Of a stretch of DNA of 64,000 nucleotides, positions 8,460-16,440 are shown piece after piece. This stretch comes from Singulisphaera sp. GP187. Lineage in GTDB: Bacteria; Planctomycetota; Phycisphaerae; Phycisphaerales; SM1A02. Made by a program: the position numbers and the translations under genes. The DNA lies in assembly GCA_945869475.1 (NCBI GenBank), contig CAMBOV010000007.1, forward strand, positions 62,001-126,000, written 5' to 3'. The first letter of the stretch is position 1. Each line of letters starts with the position of its first letter. Below the pieces are notes generated by a model. That model ran no database searches. It saw nothing but the letters and a program-made list of their open reading frames with translations, and was not told where the DNA came from.

Positions 8460-8510
8460 AGTGTATGAAAGGTTTTCTTGACAGTCGCGCGGGACACTGT
8501 CTATTGTCCC
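8460..8510. promoter_or_regulatory. Divergent promoter with nested dyads (mannosidase / efflux locus)
   Basis: For the plus strand, TTGACA (8478-8483) and TATTGT (8502-8507) are 18 bp apart, and ATG 8516 comes 8 nt later. For the minus strand, TACACT reads from 8465 to 8460 with GTG 8452 after 7 nt. Two overlapping dyads lie on the plus promoter: GACAGT (8480-8485) with ACTGTC (8496-8501), and GGGACA (8491-8496) with TGTCCC (8505-8510). The dyads sit on the spacer and -10 element, where a repressor or a MerR-type activator would bind. No regulator gene is adjacent. Confidence 0.5.
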
Positions 8511-8515
8511 TACCG

Positions 8516-8947
8516 ATGAGCCGTCTGCCACGCATCTTCGTCACTGCGATCATTGCGCTGTGGTTGCCGCTGTGCTGCTGCCAGCTCAGTGCATTCGCGA
8601 GTGATTTTTCGTGCGTCAATGTGCCATCCTGTTGCGAGAACTCGTGCAGCGAGAGCGGCAGTGGTGAAAACGGTGGTGGAAGTACGGGTGAGTCTGACCG
8701 CGAGAGCCCCGTTGATGATTCGACACCACACTCGTGTTCGCACTGCGTCGTGAAGGCGCCAGCGCCCCAACCGCCCGCGCTTGATTCATTTTTCGTGATG
8801 AGTGTGATTCCGTTCACGCCTGCATTCGCTGCAATAACACTCGACACCGCGCCCAGTGCCGCGTGCCTCTTCGCGAGTAGTTGGACTCTGCCCCCTCCGC
8901 TGAAATACAGCGAACGGCGCGCGCGACTTTCAATCTGGGTCCTTTGA
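8516..8947 (+). CDS. Small Cys/His-rich secreted protein, first gene of efflux locus
   Basis: From ATG 8516 the 143-aa product begins MSRLPRIFVTAIIALWLPLC, a clear signal sequence with a cysteine cluster (CCC) at its end. A Cys/Ser/Gly/acidic segment follows (CVNVPSCCENSCSESGSGE), then HSCSHC and a proline-rich stretch, then a weakly hydrophobic C-terminal region. The Cys and His spacing suggests periplasmic metal binding. It vaguely resembles small proteins of the DUF2946 kind found beside copper or other metal exporters, but I cannot confirm that family. It is separated by 80 bp, containing palindromes, from the TolC-like gene. The start is supported by the promoter 8 nt upstream rather than by a ribosome site. 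Confidence 0.6.
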   Translation: MSRLPRIFVTAIIALWLPLCCCQLSAFASDFSCVNVPSCCENSCSESGSGENGGGSTGESDRESPVDDSTPHSCSHCVVKAPAPQPPALDSFFVMSVIPFTPAFAAITLDTAPSAACLFASSWTLPPPLKYSERRARLSIWVL

Positions 8948-8962
8948 ACTCCTGACACGACT

Positions 8963-8988
8963 GTTCTGCGCAGAACGTTTCTGCGCAG
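8963..8988. repeat. Palindrome GTTCTGCGCAGAAC plus second CTGCGCAG copy
   Basis: A perfect 14-bp palindrome at 8963-8976 is followed after 6 nt by a second CTGCGCAG at 8981-8988. The two halves can also pair as an 8-bp stem with an 8-9 nt loop. It lies between the Cys-rich gene stop (8947) and the TolC-like start (9028), so it could be an operator or an mRNA processing or attenuation element. There is no T-tract. Confidence 0.45.
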
Positions 8989-9027
8989 TTGTCCGTTGTC
9001 ACGTTGGTGTTTCACTGGAGTTCACAG

Positions 9028-10422
9028 ATGCACAATTCAATTCACTGGATGGCCCCCGCCATCATCGTGCCCCTTTCGATCACACTGGGCTGCACGCCGC
9101 CGAAGCTCGATGCCCCCGCGTCACTCGGTTCTGAAATCGCATCGCGCACGGGTGCGACTCCGGCGTGGGCGCAGGGTGAGTCACCACTCTCGCCTGACGC
9201 CGCGACTCTGCGCAGTGCGGCGAACCGCGCGCTTCCCGATCCGCTCGATGAGCGAGTTGCCGTTGCGATGGCGCTCGATGCGAATCCGTTGCTCGCGCGA
9301 ATGATCGCCGAGACCGATGCACTGCGCGCTGATGCATTCGACATCGCCGCGCCGCAGAATCCTGTTGTGAACCTCACCTCTGGAGTTCCGCTCGACTCGA
9401 TGAGCGTCGTGCCGATCTTTGCGATGTTGATGGTGCAGGTCGATGAACTCTGGAAGCAACCGATACGAAGCGAGGCTGCACGCGACAGTTACGAGGCTGC
9501 ACTTCTGGCGCTGGGAGCTCGCGCTGTTGCGCTCTCGACTGAGACTCGCGCGCTCTGGAACGAGGTCGCGCTGCGTGAAACCGAGTGCGAGTATGCGACG
9601 AATGATCTCGCGCTGACTGAGCAGTTGCTCGTGATCACGCGTGCTCAACTCGCCGCTGGAGAGTTGACAAAAGACGAACTCGCCAAGTTGCAGGCCGAAT
9701 TTCTCGATGCGCATCACCGCAATGAGAGTGCCAGCGAAATGCGTGGATCCGTGCGTCTCGCCCTGATGGCACTTCTTGGGCGAAGCGAAGCCTCCACCGA
9801 CTGGAAGAGTGGATCGCCCGACTCGTCCGCGCAGTTCGCTCTGCATGGATCGCTCTCGAGCGAGAGCGAACTTCTCGCGCGTCTCGCTTCATCGCGGCTC
9901 GATGTGCGCGCCGCCGATGCGCGTACACGTGCGGCGCAGTCGAACTTGGTGCTCGCGCAGCGCAGTCGATTCAAGAGTGTGCAAATCGGCGGTGGGTTCG
10001 ACCGCGACATGGAGGGAGACGAAGCCGCCGCGTTCTCGGCAAACATTGAGTTGCCGCTCTTCAATGATGGATCGGCGCGCGTCGACAAGGCGACTGCGCA
10101 GTATCACGCCGCGTCGATCGACGCTGAAGCGATCCGCCAAAGTGCGATCACAGCGTTGCGCACGGCGCTTGTCGCGGCTGCCGCTGCGCAGGCTCGTCAC
10201 GATCTCACGCAGAGCAATCTGATTGACCCAACCGCGCAAACACTCGCGCGTGCGCGGGCCGCCGTTGACGTCGGCGAGGGATCGCAACAAGCTGCGATCG
10301 ACGCCGCACATGCACTCAACCATGCGAACCTCGCGATGACCGATCTTGAAAGAGAACGCAGAACAACACGCATCGCCCTCGCGACTGCCGCCGGGTTTCT
10401 TCCAGCAGAGGTGCTGCCATGA
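9028..10422 (+). CDS. TolC-family outer membrane efflux lipoprotein
   Basis: A 464-aa protein from ATG 9028, chosen because GGAG (9017-9020) sits 7 nt upstream; the longer frame from 8989 has no such site. The N-terminus is a signal peptide ending in ITLGC, a plausible lipobox at Cys22. The rest has the two-fold helical repeats of outer membrane factors: a motif of the type PQNPVVNLTSG near residue 105, a long heptad-like helix, then a second repeat (DVRAADARTRAAQSNLVLAQ, IGGGFDRDMEGDE, NIELPLFNDG), and the terminal helix. These proteins form the outer membrane tunnel of tripartite pumps. It overlaps the HlyD-like gene by ATGA, placing it firmly in the same operon. Confidence 0.88.
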   Translation: MHNSIHWMAPAIIVPLSITLGCTPPKLDAPASLGSEIASRTGATPAWAQGESPLSPDAATLRSAANRALPDPLDERVAVAMALDANPLLARMIAETDALRADAFDIAAPQNPVVNLTSGVPLDSMSVVPIFAMLMVQVDELWKQPIRSEAARDSYEAALLALGARAVALSTETRALWNEVALRETECEYATNDLALTEQLLVITRAQLAAGELTKDELAKLQAEFLDAHHRNESASEMRGSVRLALMALLGRSEASTDWKSGSPDSSAQFALHGSLSSESELLARLASSRLDVRAADARTRAAQSNLVLAQRSRFKSVQIGGGFDRDMEGDEAAAFSANIELPLFNDGSARVDKATAQYHAASIDAEAIRQSAITALRTALVAAAAAQARHDLTQSNLIDPTAQTLARARAAVDVGEGSQQAAIDAAHALNHANLAMTDLERERRTTRIALATAAGFLPAEVLP

Positions 10423-11801
10423 CGACTCAGACACACACGGCCATTCCGCAGCCACGACTTCACATCGGATCGCGCATCGTGCTTCCTCTGATCATTGTTG
10501 GTGGAGCAGCAGCGATTCTCGCGTGGTCGAGTTGGCGCGCGTGGGCTCCACTCACGAGTGTGGATGCAACGCCGGTGATCATTCGCACATCGAATGATGG
10601 CGCGAGTGCGAGCGGTACCGGCGCCACCGCGAGCGGCGGCACCGCGACTTCCACAACTGCCCAACCTTCGCGAGCGCGCGGTCCAATCGTTCAGGCTCCA
10701 GGATGGATCGAACCTGCTCCGTTCGCGATCACCGCATCTGCGCTGACGCCTGGTGTCGTGCGCGAGGTACTCGTTCTCGAGGGAGATCACGTCACCGCCG
10801 GACAAGTCGTCGCTCGACTCATCGACGATCAGGCGAAGCTTGCCCTTCGACGTGCCGAGGCTGACATGGCGGTGAAGTCCGCCGAGCTTGCGGCCATCGA
10901 AGATGAACTCGCTCGCAAGAAACAACTTGTCGAGATCGGAGGCGTGAGTGTTGGAGAAGTCGCACGACTCGACCTGCGCGCACAAGCTGCGCGTGCACTG
11001 CTCGAGCAATTCACGATCGTGCGCGATGAAAGTGCACTCGCGCTCGATCGCACCGACGTGCGCGCTCCGACCGCTGGCGTCGTCATGGCGCGACTCGTCA
11101 CGACTGGATCGTTCGTCGGGATGGATGCAGAGAGTGCGGCGGTTGTGCAGTTGTTCGATCCAAAAAGTCTGCAAGTGCGCACCGATGTTCCACTCTCAGA
11201 CGCAGGACGGCTCGCCATCGGACAAACTGCTGAAGTGCAAGTCGATGCGTTGCCCGGACAAATCATTCGTGGTCGCGTGATTCGCCTCGTGCAGCAAGCA
11301 GACATCGCCAAGAACACGCTGCAGGCAAAGGTGCTGCTCGAGAATCCTCCGGCTGGACTTGTGCCGGACATGTTGGCGCGTGTGCGCATTCAACTGAGCA
11401 GTGCTGCGAGTGGCACCGCCGCTGCGGCTGGCGCGACTGGCGCGGGCGCAAGCGCATCTGTCGCGCGCACTGAACTCGCGGTGCCTGAGTCGGTCGTCGC
11501 GCAACTTGCCATCACACAAGATGGCACGCGCGCCGGCACGATTCGCGTCGTCATTGACGTGCGCGAGGGCGTCGGCAAGATCGAAGAGCGCGCAGTCGTT
11601 TGCGCAGAGGTGGCAGGTGCCGATGGATGGACGGCCGTCTTCGAAGGACTGCGCCCCGGGGATTTCGTGGTAAGCGCCGACTCACCTGAGACTCGTGCTG
11701 GGCAACTTGTGCGGCTGGCATCCGACACGACGACTGCAGCCAACGCCTCATCGCCAACCTCACAAGCACAACCCAAAGGAGCCCACGATGAACACCGCTG
11801 A
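10419..11801 (+). CDS. HlyD/MacA-type periplasmic adaptor (membrane fusion protein)
   Basis: A 460-aa adaptor starting with ATG inside the upstream stop (ATGA). One N-terminal membrane helix (about 19-42) anchors it. A Gly/Ser/Thr-rich linker follows, then the lipoyl-like half (VREVLVLEGDHVTAGQVVARL), a coiled-coil hairpin (about 145-205), the returning lipoyl half (DRTDVRAPTAGVVMARLVTT), a beta-barrel domain (VRTDVPLSDAGRLAIGQTAE), and a membrane-proximal domain. This is the standard order for adaptors joining an inner membrane pump to TolC. The partner here is an ABC-FtsX transporter, so it is MacA-like in role. Its 3' end overlaps the ATPase start by 14 bp. Substrate unknown. Confidence 0.88.
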   Translation: MTTQTHTAIPQPRLHIGSRIVLPLIIVGGAAAILAWSSWRAWAPLTSVDATPVIIRTSNDGASASGTGATASGGTATSTTAQPSRARGPIVQAPGWIEPAPFAITASALTPGVVREVLVLEGDHVTAGQVVARLIDDQAKLALRRAEADMAVKSAELAAIEDELARKKQLVEIGGVSVGEVARLDLRAQAARALLEQFTIVRDESALALDRTDVRAPTAGVVMARLVTTGSFVGMDAESAAVVQLFDPKSLQVRTDVPLSDAGRLAIGQTAEVQVDALPGQIIRGRVIRLVQQADIAKNTLQAKVLLENPPAGLVPDMLARVRIQLSSAASGTAAAAGATGAGASASVARTELAVPESVVAQLAITQDGTRAGTIRVVIDVREGVGKIEERAVVCAEVAGADGWTAVFEGLRPGDFVVSADSPETRAGQLVRLASDTTTAANASSPTSQAQPKGAHDEHR

Positions 11802-12489
11802 TGCAATCATCACCTGCACTGCACTCGAGAAGCACTACACGCGCGGCGGCGAGACGGTGCGCGTGCTCGAGTCGATCGATCTCTCACTCGAACGCGGAGC
11901 CTTCGTGGCGCTGATGGGTCCATCAGGATCTGGCAAGACGACGCTGCTCAATTTGTTCGCGGGCATCGACCGACCAACTGCTGGATCGCTCACCGTCGAT
12001 GGCCACGACATCGTGAAACTCTCCCGCGCCGCGCTCGCGCAGTGGCGCGCGTCAAGCGTCGGCTATGTCTTTCAGCTCTATCACTTGGTGCCCGTGCTCA
12101 CCGCATACGAAAACGTCGAATTGCCGCTCTATTTGCAGCCAATTTCGCGCCGCGAGCGCCATCTTCGTGTGAGCGAGGCGCTCGAATCTGTTGGGATCGC
12201 CGATCGTCACGCGCACTACCCGCGGCAACTCTCTGGAGGACAGGAGCAGCGCGTCGCCATTGCGCGCGCAATCGTCACCCAACCCGCACTCTTGCTCGCC
12301 GACGAACCAACAGGCGATCTCGACCGCACATCCGCCGCGGGCATCATGGAGTTGCTCTCGCACTTACACCGTGACCGCGGACAAACCATCGTGATGGTGA
12401 CGCACGATCCTGCAACAGCGCATCACGCGCAGCGCACAGTCTTCTTAGAAAAGGGACGGCTCGTCGACGCACCTGAGGTACACCGATGA
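11788..12489 (+). CDS. ABC transporter ATP-binding protein, LolD/MacB-type
   Basis: A 233-aa ATPase from ATG 11788, with AAAGGAG about 8 nt upstream (11774-11780), inside the end of the adaptor gene. All nucleotide-binding motifs are present: Walker [11 protein letters not shown]-loop [19 protein letters not shown], signature [14 protein letters not shown], Walker [13 protein letters not shown] and H-loop MVTHD. The Q-loop sequence and length place it in the LolD/MacB/FtsE-like group, which work with FtsX-type permeases in mechanotransmission rather than classic solute import. The permease genes follow with 4-bp overlaps. Confidence 0.92.
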   Translation: MNTADAIITCTALEKHYTRGGETVRVLESIDLSLERGAFVALMGPSGSGKTTLLNLFAGIDRPTAGSLTVDGHDIVKLSRAALAQWRASSVGYVFQLYHLVPVLTAYENVELPLYLQPISRRERHLRVSEALESVGIADRHAHYPRQLSGGQEQRVAIARAIVTQPALLLADEPTGDLDRTSAAGIMELLSHLHRDRGQTIVMVTHDPATAHHAQRTVFLEKGRLVDAPEVHR

Positions 12490-13646
12490 TCAACCGCCGC
12501 ACTCTCATCGGACTCATCGTGCTCGCCTGGCGCGGACTCGTGCGCCGTCCAACGCGCAGCGGTCTCGTCGTCGCAGGTGTGATGGTCGCGGTCTTCTTGT
12601 TCTGCACCGTTGATGCGATGCGCACCGGCGTCGAACGCGCAACATCGCGTGCCTCGCAAGAGACTGCGCTGATCGTCTACCGACAGAATCGATTCTGCCC
12701 ATTCACCAGTGCCCTGCCGCAGTACTACGAAAATGCGATCAGCAAGATTCCAGGTGTTGTCTCGGTCACTCCTGTGAAAATCGTTGTCTCGAATTGCCGT
12801 GCGTCACTCGACGTCGTCACCTTTCGCGGAGTACCAGCAGAAGACTTCGCACTCTCACACGCCGCGAGTACTTCACCACGAGAGATGAGTGATTGGCTCA
12901 AACGCGGCGATTCAGCGCTGCTCGGCAAAGAACTTGCCGAGCGCCGTCGACTCAAAGCAGGCGATCGATTCACCGCTGCAGGTGTCGATGCGTACGTCGC
13001 AGGAATCATGCAAAGCGATGCACCGCAAGATCAGAGCAGCGCGTTCGTGCATCTTCCATTTCTTCAAGAGCAAGCAAAGCGTGGCAGCACCGGCGGCATC
13101 GTCACGCAGTTCGATGTGCGCATTGCAGATCCGAGCAAGCTCGACGAGGTTGCACTCGCCATCGACGCACAGTTCGCCACCGACCAGACGCCAACGACAA
13201 CGCGCGCAGAGACTGCACACGTTGCACGCGCAGCGACTGATGTCATCGCACTCATCGGATTCGCGCGACTGCTCGGATTTGCAGCACTCGCTGCAGTCTT
13301 TGCACTCATCGCCAACGCGATCGTGCTCTCGATGCGCAGTCGACAACGCGAGGTCAGCGTGCTGCAAACTCTCGGATTCGGTGGCGCGCATCTCGCGACT
13401 CTCGTGATGGTCGAGTCGTTGATTCTTGGAACTGTCGGCGGCGTGCTCGGCGCTGGTGCTTCGTACGCAATGGTCGCGCTCTCGCGCACGGCGCTCACGA
13501 TGGAGGGAGTCGCAATCGCGGTGCCGCCATCCATTGGAATCGCAGTCGCTGGCATCGTCATCGCGATTGCACTCAGCCTTGCCGCAGGACTCGTTCCCGC
13601 GGTGATCGCATCACGACAGACGATCGTCTGCGGATTTCGCTCATGA
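12486..13646 (+). CDS. FtsX-like ABC transporter permease (first)
   Basis: A 386-aa permease starting in the ATPase stop (ATGA). The topology is one N-terminal membrane helix (about 25-45), a large periplasmic domain of about 200 residues, then three helices in the last 140 residues; SMRSRQREVSVLQTLGFG is the usual FtsX cytoplasmic loop. The periplasmic domain has FCPFTSALPQYY and NCRASLDVVTF, with cysteines that could form a disulfide. It presumably forms a heterodimer with the next gene, which is not identical. With the adaptor and TolC-like protein it forms a MacAB-TolC-like machine. Confidence 0.85.
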   Translation: MINRRTLIGLIVLAWRGLVRRPTRSGLVVAGVMVAVFLFCTVDAMRTGVERATSRASQETALIVYRQNRFCPFTSALPQYYENAISKIPGVVSVTPVKIVVSNCRASLDVVTFRGVPAEDFALSHAASTSPREMSDWLKRGDSALLGKELAERRRLKAGDRFTAAGVDAYVAGIMQSDAPQDQSSAFVHLPFLQEQAKRGSTGGIVTQFDVRIADPSKLDEVALAIDAQFATDQTPTTTRAETAHVARAATDVIALIGFARLLGFAALAAVFALIANAIVLSMRSRQREVSVLQTLGFGGAHLATLVMVESLILGTVGGVLGAGASYAMVALSRTALTMEGVAIAVPPSIGIAVAGIVIAIALSLAAGLVPAVIASRQTIVCGFRS

Positions 13647-14860
13647 AACTGCTGCCATTTCACTACGCGGCGCGAAACATTGGACGCAGTCCGCTGCGGC
13701 TTCTGCTCACTGCCGGCGGCGGTGCGATCGTCGTCTTTCTCGTGGTCAGCGCCGTAGCAAGCGTGCGCGCGCTCGACCGCGGGGTTCGCGCGAGCGGAAC
13801 CGCTGGCAACGTGATGTTGCTCGGAGCCGGAAGCGAAGAGAGTGTTGAGCGCAGCGAGATCACGGCCTCGACTCCGGGAATTCTTGCGGCGAGCATTCCG
13901 AACATCCGAACGATTGGTGGCGCGCAGTTCGTCTCGCCTGAGTTGCACGTGCCGCTTCCACTGCGTCGCAGCGGCGACGTTGCGCCCGCGGGGAGCGCGC
14001 GCGATCTTGTGCTTGTGCGTGGCATCGAACCTGCAGCATTTCTCGTGCATCCGCAAGCTCGACTCTCGATTGGTCGCCTTCCTGAACAAGGGCGCGACGA
14101 AGCGATCATCGGTCGTTCGGTCGCAGCGCGACTGGCAATCACCGACGCCGATGTTGCGGCTGAAGCGCAGGCTGAGAGTGGCGCTGGCGGTGAGGCACCC
14201 ACACTTCTCATCGACGACATCCGATACACGATCACGGGCATCATCGATGCTCCTGGAGTTTCGATCGACGGCGAAGTCTGGGTGCCAATTTCTGATTTGC
14301 TCGTACGCACGAAGCGACAGACGATTTCAGTCACGGTGGTTTCACTTGCGAGCGGTGACGCGAGCGATCTCGAAGTCTTCGCGGCGCGGCGTCCTGATCT
14401 CGAGCTCGCCGCGATCGATGAACCCTCGTACTACGCACAACTTGCACAGTTTTTTCGCCCGGTGCAAGTCATGATCGGATTCAGCGCACTCATCGTCGCA
14501 CTCGGCGCGATGCTCGGCGGACTCAATGCACTCGACGCGGCATTCGCCTCACGCTCACGCGAAATTGCAATGTTGCAAGTGCTCGGATTCTCGCGCACCG
14601 CCGTCATCACGAGCCTCGTGCAGGAGTCGCTCATCACAATCGCAGCGGGCGCATTGCCGGCGCTCTTTCTCGCAGCGCTCGTACTCGACGGTGCCGGTGT
14701 GCGCTTTTCAATGGGCATTTTCTCGTTGAGCGTCGACGCAACATGCGTCGCGAGCGGACTCGCCGCCGCGCTCTTGCTCGGTCTTCTGGGCAGCCTTCCT
14801 CCAGCCATTCGATGTATGCGTGCATCGATCCCGTCGGCGTTGAAATCAGATCTTGTCTAA
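13643..14860 (+). CDS. FtsX-like ABC transporter permease (second)
   Basis: A 405-aa permease overlapping the first permease by 4 bp. It has the same one-plus-three helix topology, with a periplasmic MacB-like domain between about residues 45 and 270 and the conserved loop SRSREIAMLQVLGFSRTAVI before the penultimate helices. Sequence similarity to its neighbour is low outside the FtsX core, so the pair is more likely an asymmetric heterodimer than a recent duplication. The periplasmic domain lacks the cysteines of the first permease. Confidence 0.85.
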   Translation: MKLLPFHYAARNIGRSPLRLLLTAGGGAIVVFLVVSAVASVRALDRGVRASGTAGNVMLLGAGSEESVERSEITASTPGILAASIPNIRTIGGAQFVSPELHVPLPLRRSGDVAPAGSARDLVLVRGIEPAAFLVHPQARLSIGRLPEQGRDEAIIGRSVAARLAITDADVAAEAQAESGAGGEAPTLLIDDIRYTITGIIDAPGVSIDGEVWVPISDLLVRTKRQTISVTVVSLASGDASDLEVFAARRPDLELAAIDEPSYYAQLAQFFRPVQVMIGFSALIVALGAMLGGLNALDAAFASRSREIAMLQVLGFSRTAVITSLVQESLITIAAGALPALFLAALVLDGAGVRFSMGIFSLSVDATCVASGLAAALLLGLLGSLPPAIRCMRASIPSALKSDLV

Positions 14861-14898
14861 TCACCCGTGCCATGCCACCTCTACTCTCGGAGCCTCAC

Positions 14899-15480
14899 AT
14901 GAAATCATTGCACTCACTTGCCGCCCTCTTACTGATCACCCTCTCACTGATCACCCTCTCACTTGCGGCGTGCGACAAACCAGCGACGCAACTGGCACTC
15001 CCAGCCGCCGCGACCTCTGCGCCGACTCTTCCGGCTGGACTCTTCGTCACTGAACAGCCAGCAGGTGCCGTCGGCGTGATCGCAGCGCGCGCGATTGCGA
15101 AAGCTGGCGACCGCGTCGTACTCCTCGGCCGAATTGGTGGATCGCGCTCGCCATTCGTGAGCAATCGCGCGATCTTCACGATCGTTGATCCATCGCTGAA
15201 GTCGTGCGTCGAGATGGGTGATGATGACCATTGCCCCCGACCCTGGGATTACTGCTGCGAAGAGCGCAAGTCGATCACGCAAGGGATGGCATCCATTGAG
15301 ATCGATGGAGCCGATGGCAAGCCGCTCGCTTTCGCGCTCGAAGCCGAAGGCACGCTCAAGCCATTGATGTTGGTCGCAGTCGAAGGAACACTTCAGGCGA
15401 GCGATGGCGGAGCACTGCTGGTTCGCGCCGATCACATTTACAAAGTGGCGAACGATCCGCTCGCGAAGTTCATCAAGTAA
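14899..15480 (+). CDS. Cys-rich lipoprotein, last gene of efflux locus
   Basis: A 193-aa product from ATG 14899, with GGAG at 14889-14892. The signal peptide ends LSLAAC, a good lipobox. The signal peptide contains a 15-bp direct repeat (CTGATCACCCTCTCA, twice from about 14934). The mature part has a beta-rich fold (VVLLGRIGGSRSPF, VAVEGTLQASDGGALLVRAD) that looks like an OB-type barrel, interrupted by a Cys/His/Asp loop, CVEMGDDDHCPRPWDYCCEE, which could bind a metal. I recall similar CPxPWDYCC loops in planctomycete secreted proteins, but not a named family. It is 38 bp after the second permease, so probably in the same transcript. Function inferred: a metal-sensing or delivering accessory to the exporter. 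Confidence 0.65.
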   Translation: MKSLHSLAALLLITLSLITLSLAACDKPATQLALPAAATSAPTLPAGLFVTEQPAGAVGVIAARAIAKAGDRVVLLGRIGGSRSPFVSNRAIFTIVDPSLKSCVEMGDDDHCPRPWDYCCEERKSITQGMASIEIDGADGKPLAFALEAEGTLKPLMLVAVEGTLQASDGGALLVRADHIYKVANDPLAKFIK

Positions 15481-15502
15481 GGCGTGCGAGACACGCTCGG
15501 TC

Positions 15503-15970
15503 TTACTTCTTGGTCCGAATATCGAGGATAAACTTCGCCCCCGCTTCGTTCGATGCGCTAAAGCCGAACGACGCACTTCCCGAGGACCATCCAAAAAGTT
15601 CGCGCTGAGCACGCAGATCCTCGATGTCGGCCCACCGCTGTCCGTCGGGACTGATGCGCATCGAGCCCGAATCGACGAGAAAGTAGGTCTCGCAGGTGAA
15701 GACGAGCGCAGTGCCTTGCGACTGCACGGTCGCCATCGGCATCACAACACGCGTCTCAAGCGGCATCGACTCGCCTTTGCCAACGACAAAGACGACCGAC
15801 TTTCCAGCTTGAAGCAGTGCATCGATTTCCTCCCACTCTTTCGGCTGAGTCGCGAGAGTCGCAATGCGAACACTCTTCAACGTCGAGGTGTCGACACGAG
15901 TAATCGAACTGCACCCTGGCGCGCAGAGCACGATCATGGTCAACAGACTTACGCAATTCAGTACGTTCAT
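15503..15970 (-). CDS. Small hypothetical lipoprotein
   Basis: A 155-aa product from ATG 15970, the start being fixed by the 4-bp overlap with the GNAT stop. The longer upstream frame lies inside the GNAT gene. The N-terminus MNVLNCVSLLTMIVLCAPGC ends in a lipobox with Cys20. The rest is beta-rich without recognised motif. Its end converges on the Cys-rich lipoprotein (22 bp between stops). No family is recognised; it is the last gene of a desaturase-GNAT-lipoprotein operon. Confidence 0.6.
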   Translation of the reverse strand: MNVLNCVSLLTMIVLCAPGCSSITRVDTSTLKSVRIATLATQPKEWEEIDALLQAGKSVVFVVGKGESMPLETRVVMPMATVQSQGTALVFTCETYFLVDSGSMRISPDGQRWADIEDLRAQRELFGWSSGSASFGFSASNEAGAKFILDIRTKK

Positions 15971-16440
15971 GGATTGAGTTTCTTCGTGAGGAGTCTTCGG
16001 TGATGGTCGGTGTATCCCGTGCGCGCGTAGAGCCCAACGACCCGTTCGTTGCCACTGTCGACTTCGAGTCGCAGCGCGCGCATGCCACACGCGAGACACA
16101 CCGCTTCGATCTGCGCCAGTGCTTTGCCGCCGACTCCGTCGCAACGCGCTGATGGCATCACCCACAGTTCATCGATGAACGCGACACGGCCGCCGAACTC
16201 GAGTCCGTATGAAAATGCGATCAACGCATATCCGACGAGCGACCCACTGCATCGGATCGCGAGCACTCGACCCAGCGCAGGAGTGCCCACAAACTCAGCA
16301 AGCTGCGCGCGCTTCTCTTCGCGCACGAAGGTGTAGTGAAAGTGCTCGTAAAAGGCTTCAACAAGCGGCAAGATCAACTCAACGTCGTCGCCGCCCGCGA
16401 CCTCAACGTGCACGCTTTCTTGCGCCGCCACCGGATTCAC
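15967..16440 (-). CDS. GNAT-family N-acetyltransferase
   Basis: A 157-aa single-domain acetyltransferase. The core motif A region is present: FIDELWVMPSARCDGVGGKA (acceptor strand and the acetyl-CoA pyrophosphate loop, slightly degenerate in place of Q/RxxGxG/A), followed by a helix and strand (ALRLEVDSGNERVVGLYART GY in two parts). GNAT enzymes move an acetyl group from acetyl-CoA to an amine; the acceptor is unknown. It overlaps the desaturase stop by 4 bp upstream and the lipoprotein start by 4 bp downstream. Confidence 0.82.
   Translation of the reverse strand: MNPVAAQESVHVEVAGGDDVELILPLVEAFYEHFHYTFVREEKRAQLAEFVGTPALGRVLAIRCSGSLVGYALIAFSYGLEFGGRVAFIDELWVMPSARCDGVGGKALAQIEAVCLACGMRALRLEVDSGNERVVGLYARTGYTDHHRRLLTKKLNP

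Noticed and set aside
14934-14963. Two 15-bp direct repeats (CTGATCACCCTCTCA)
   Set aside because: Only two copies, in frame within the signal peptide of the lipoprotein; not a CRISPR or attachment site.
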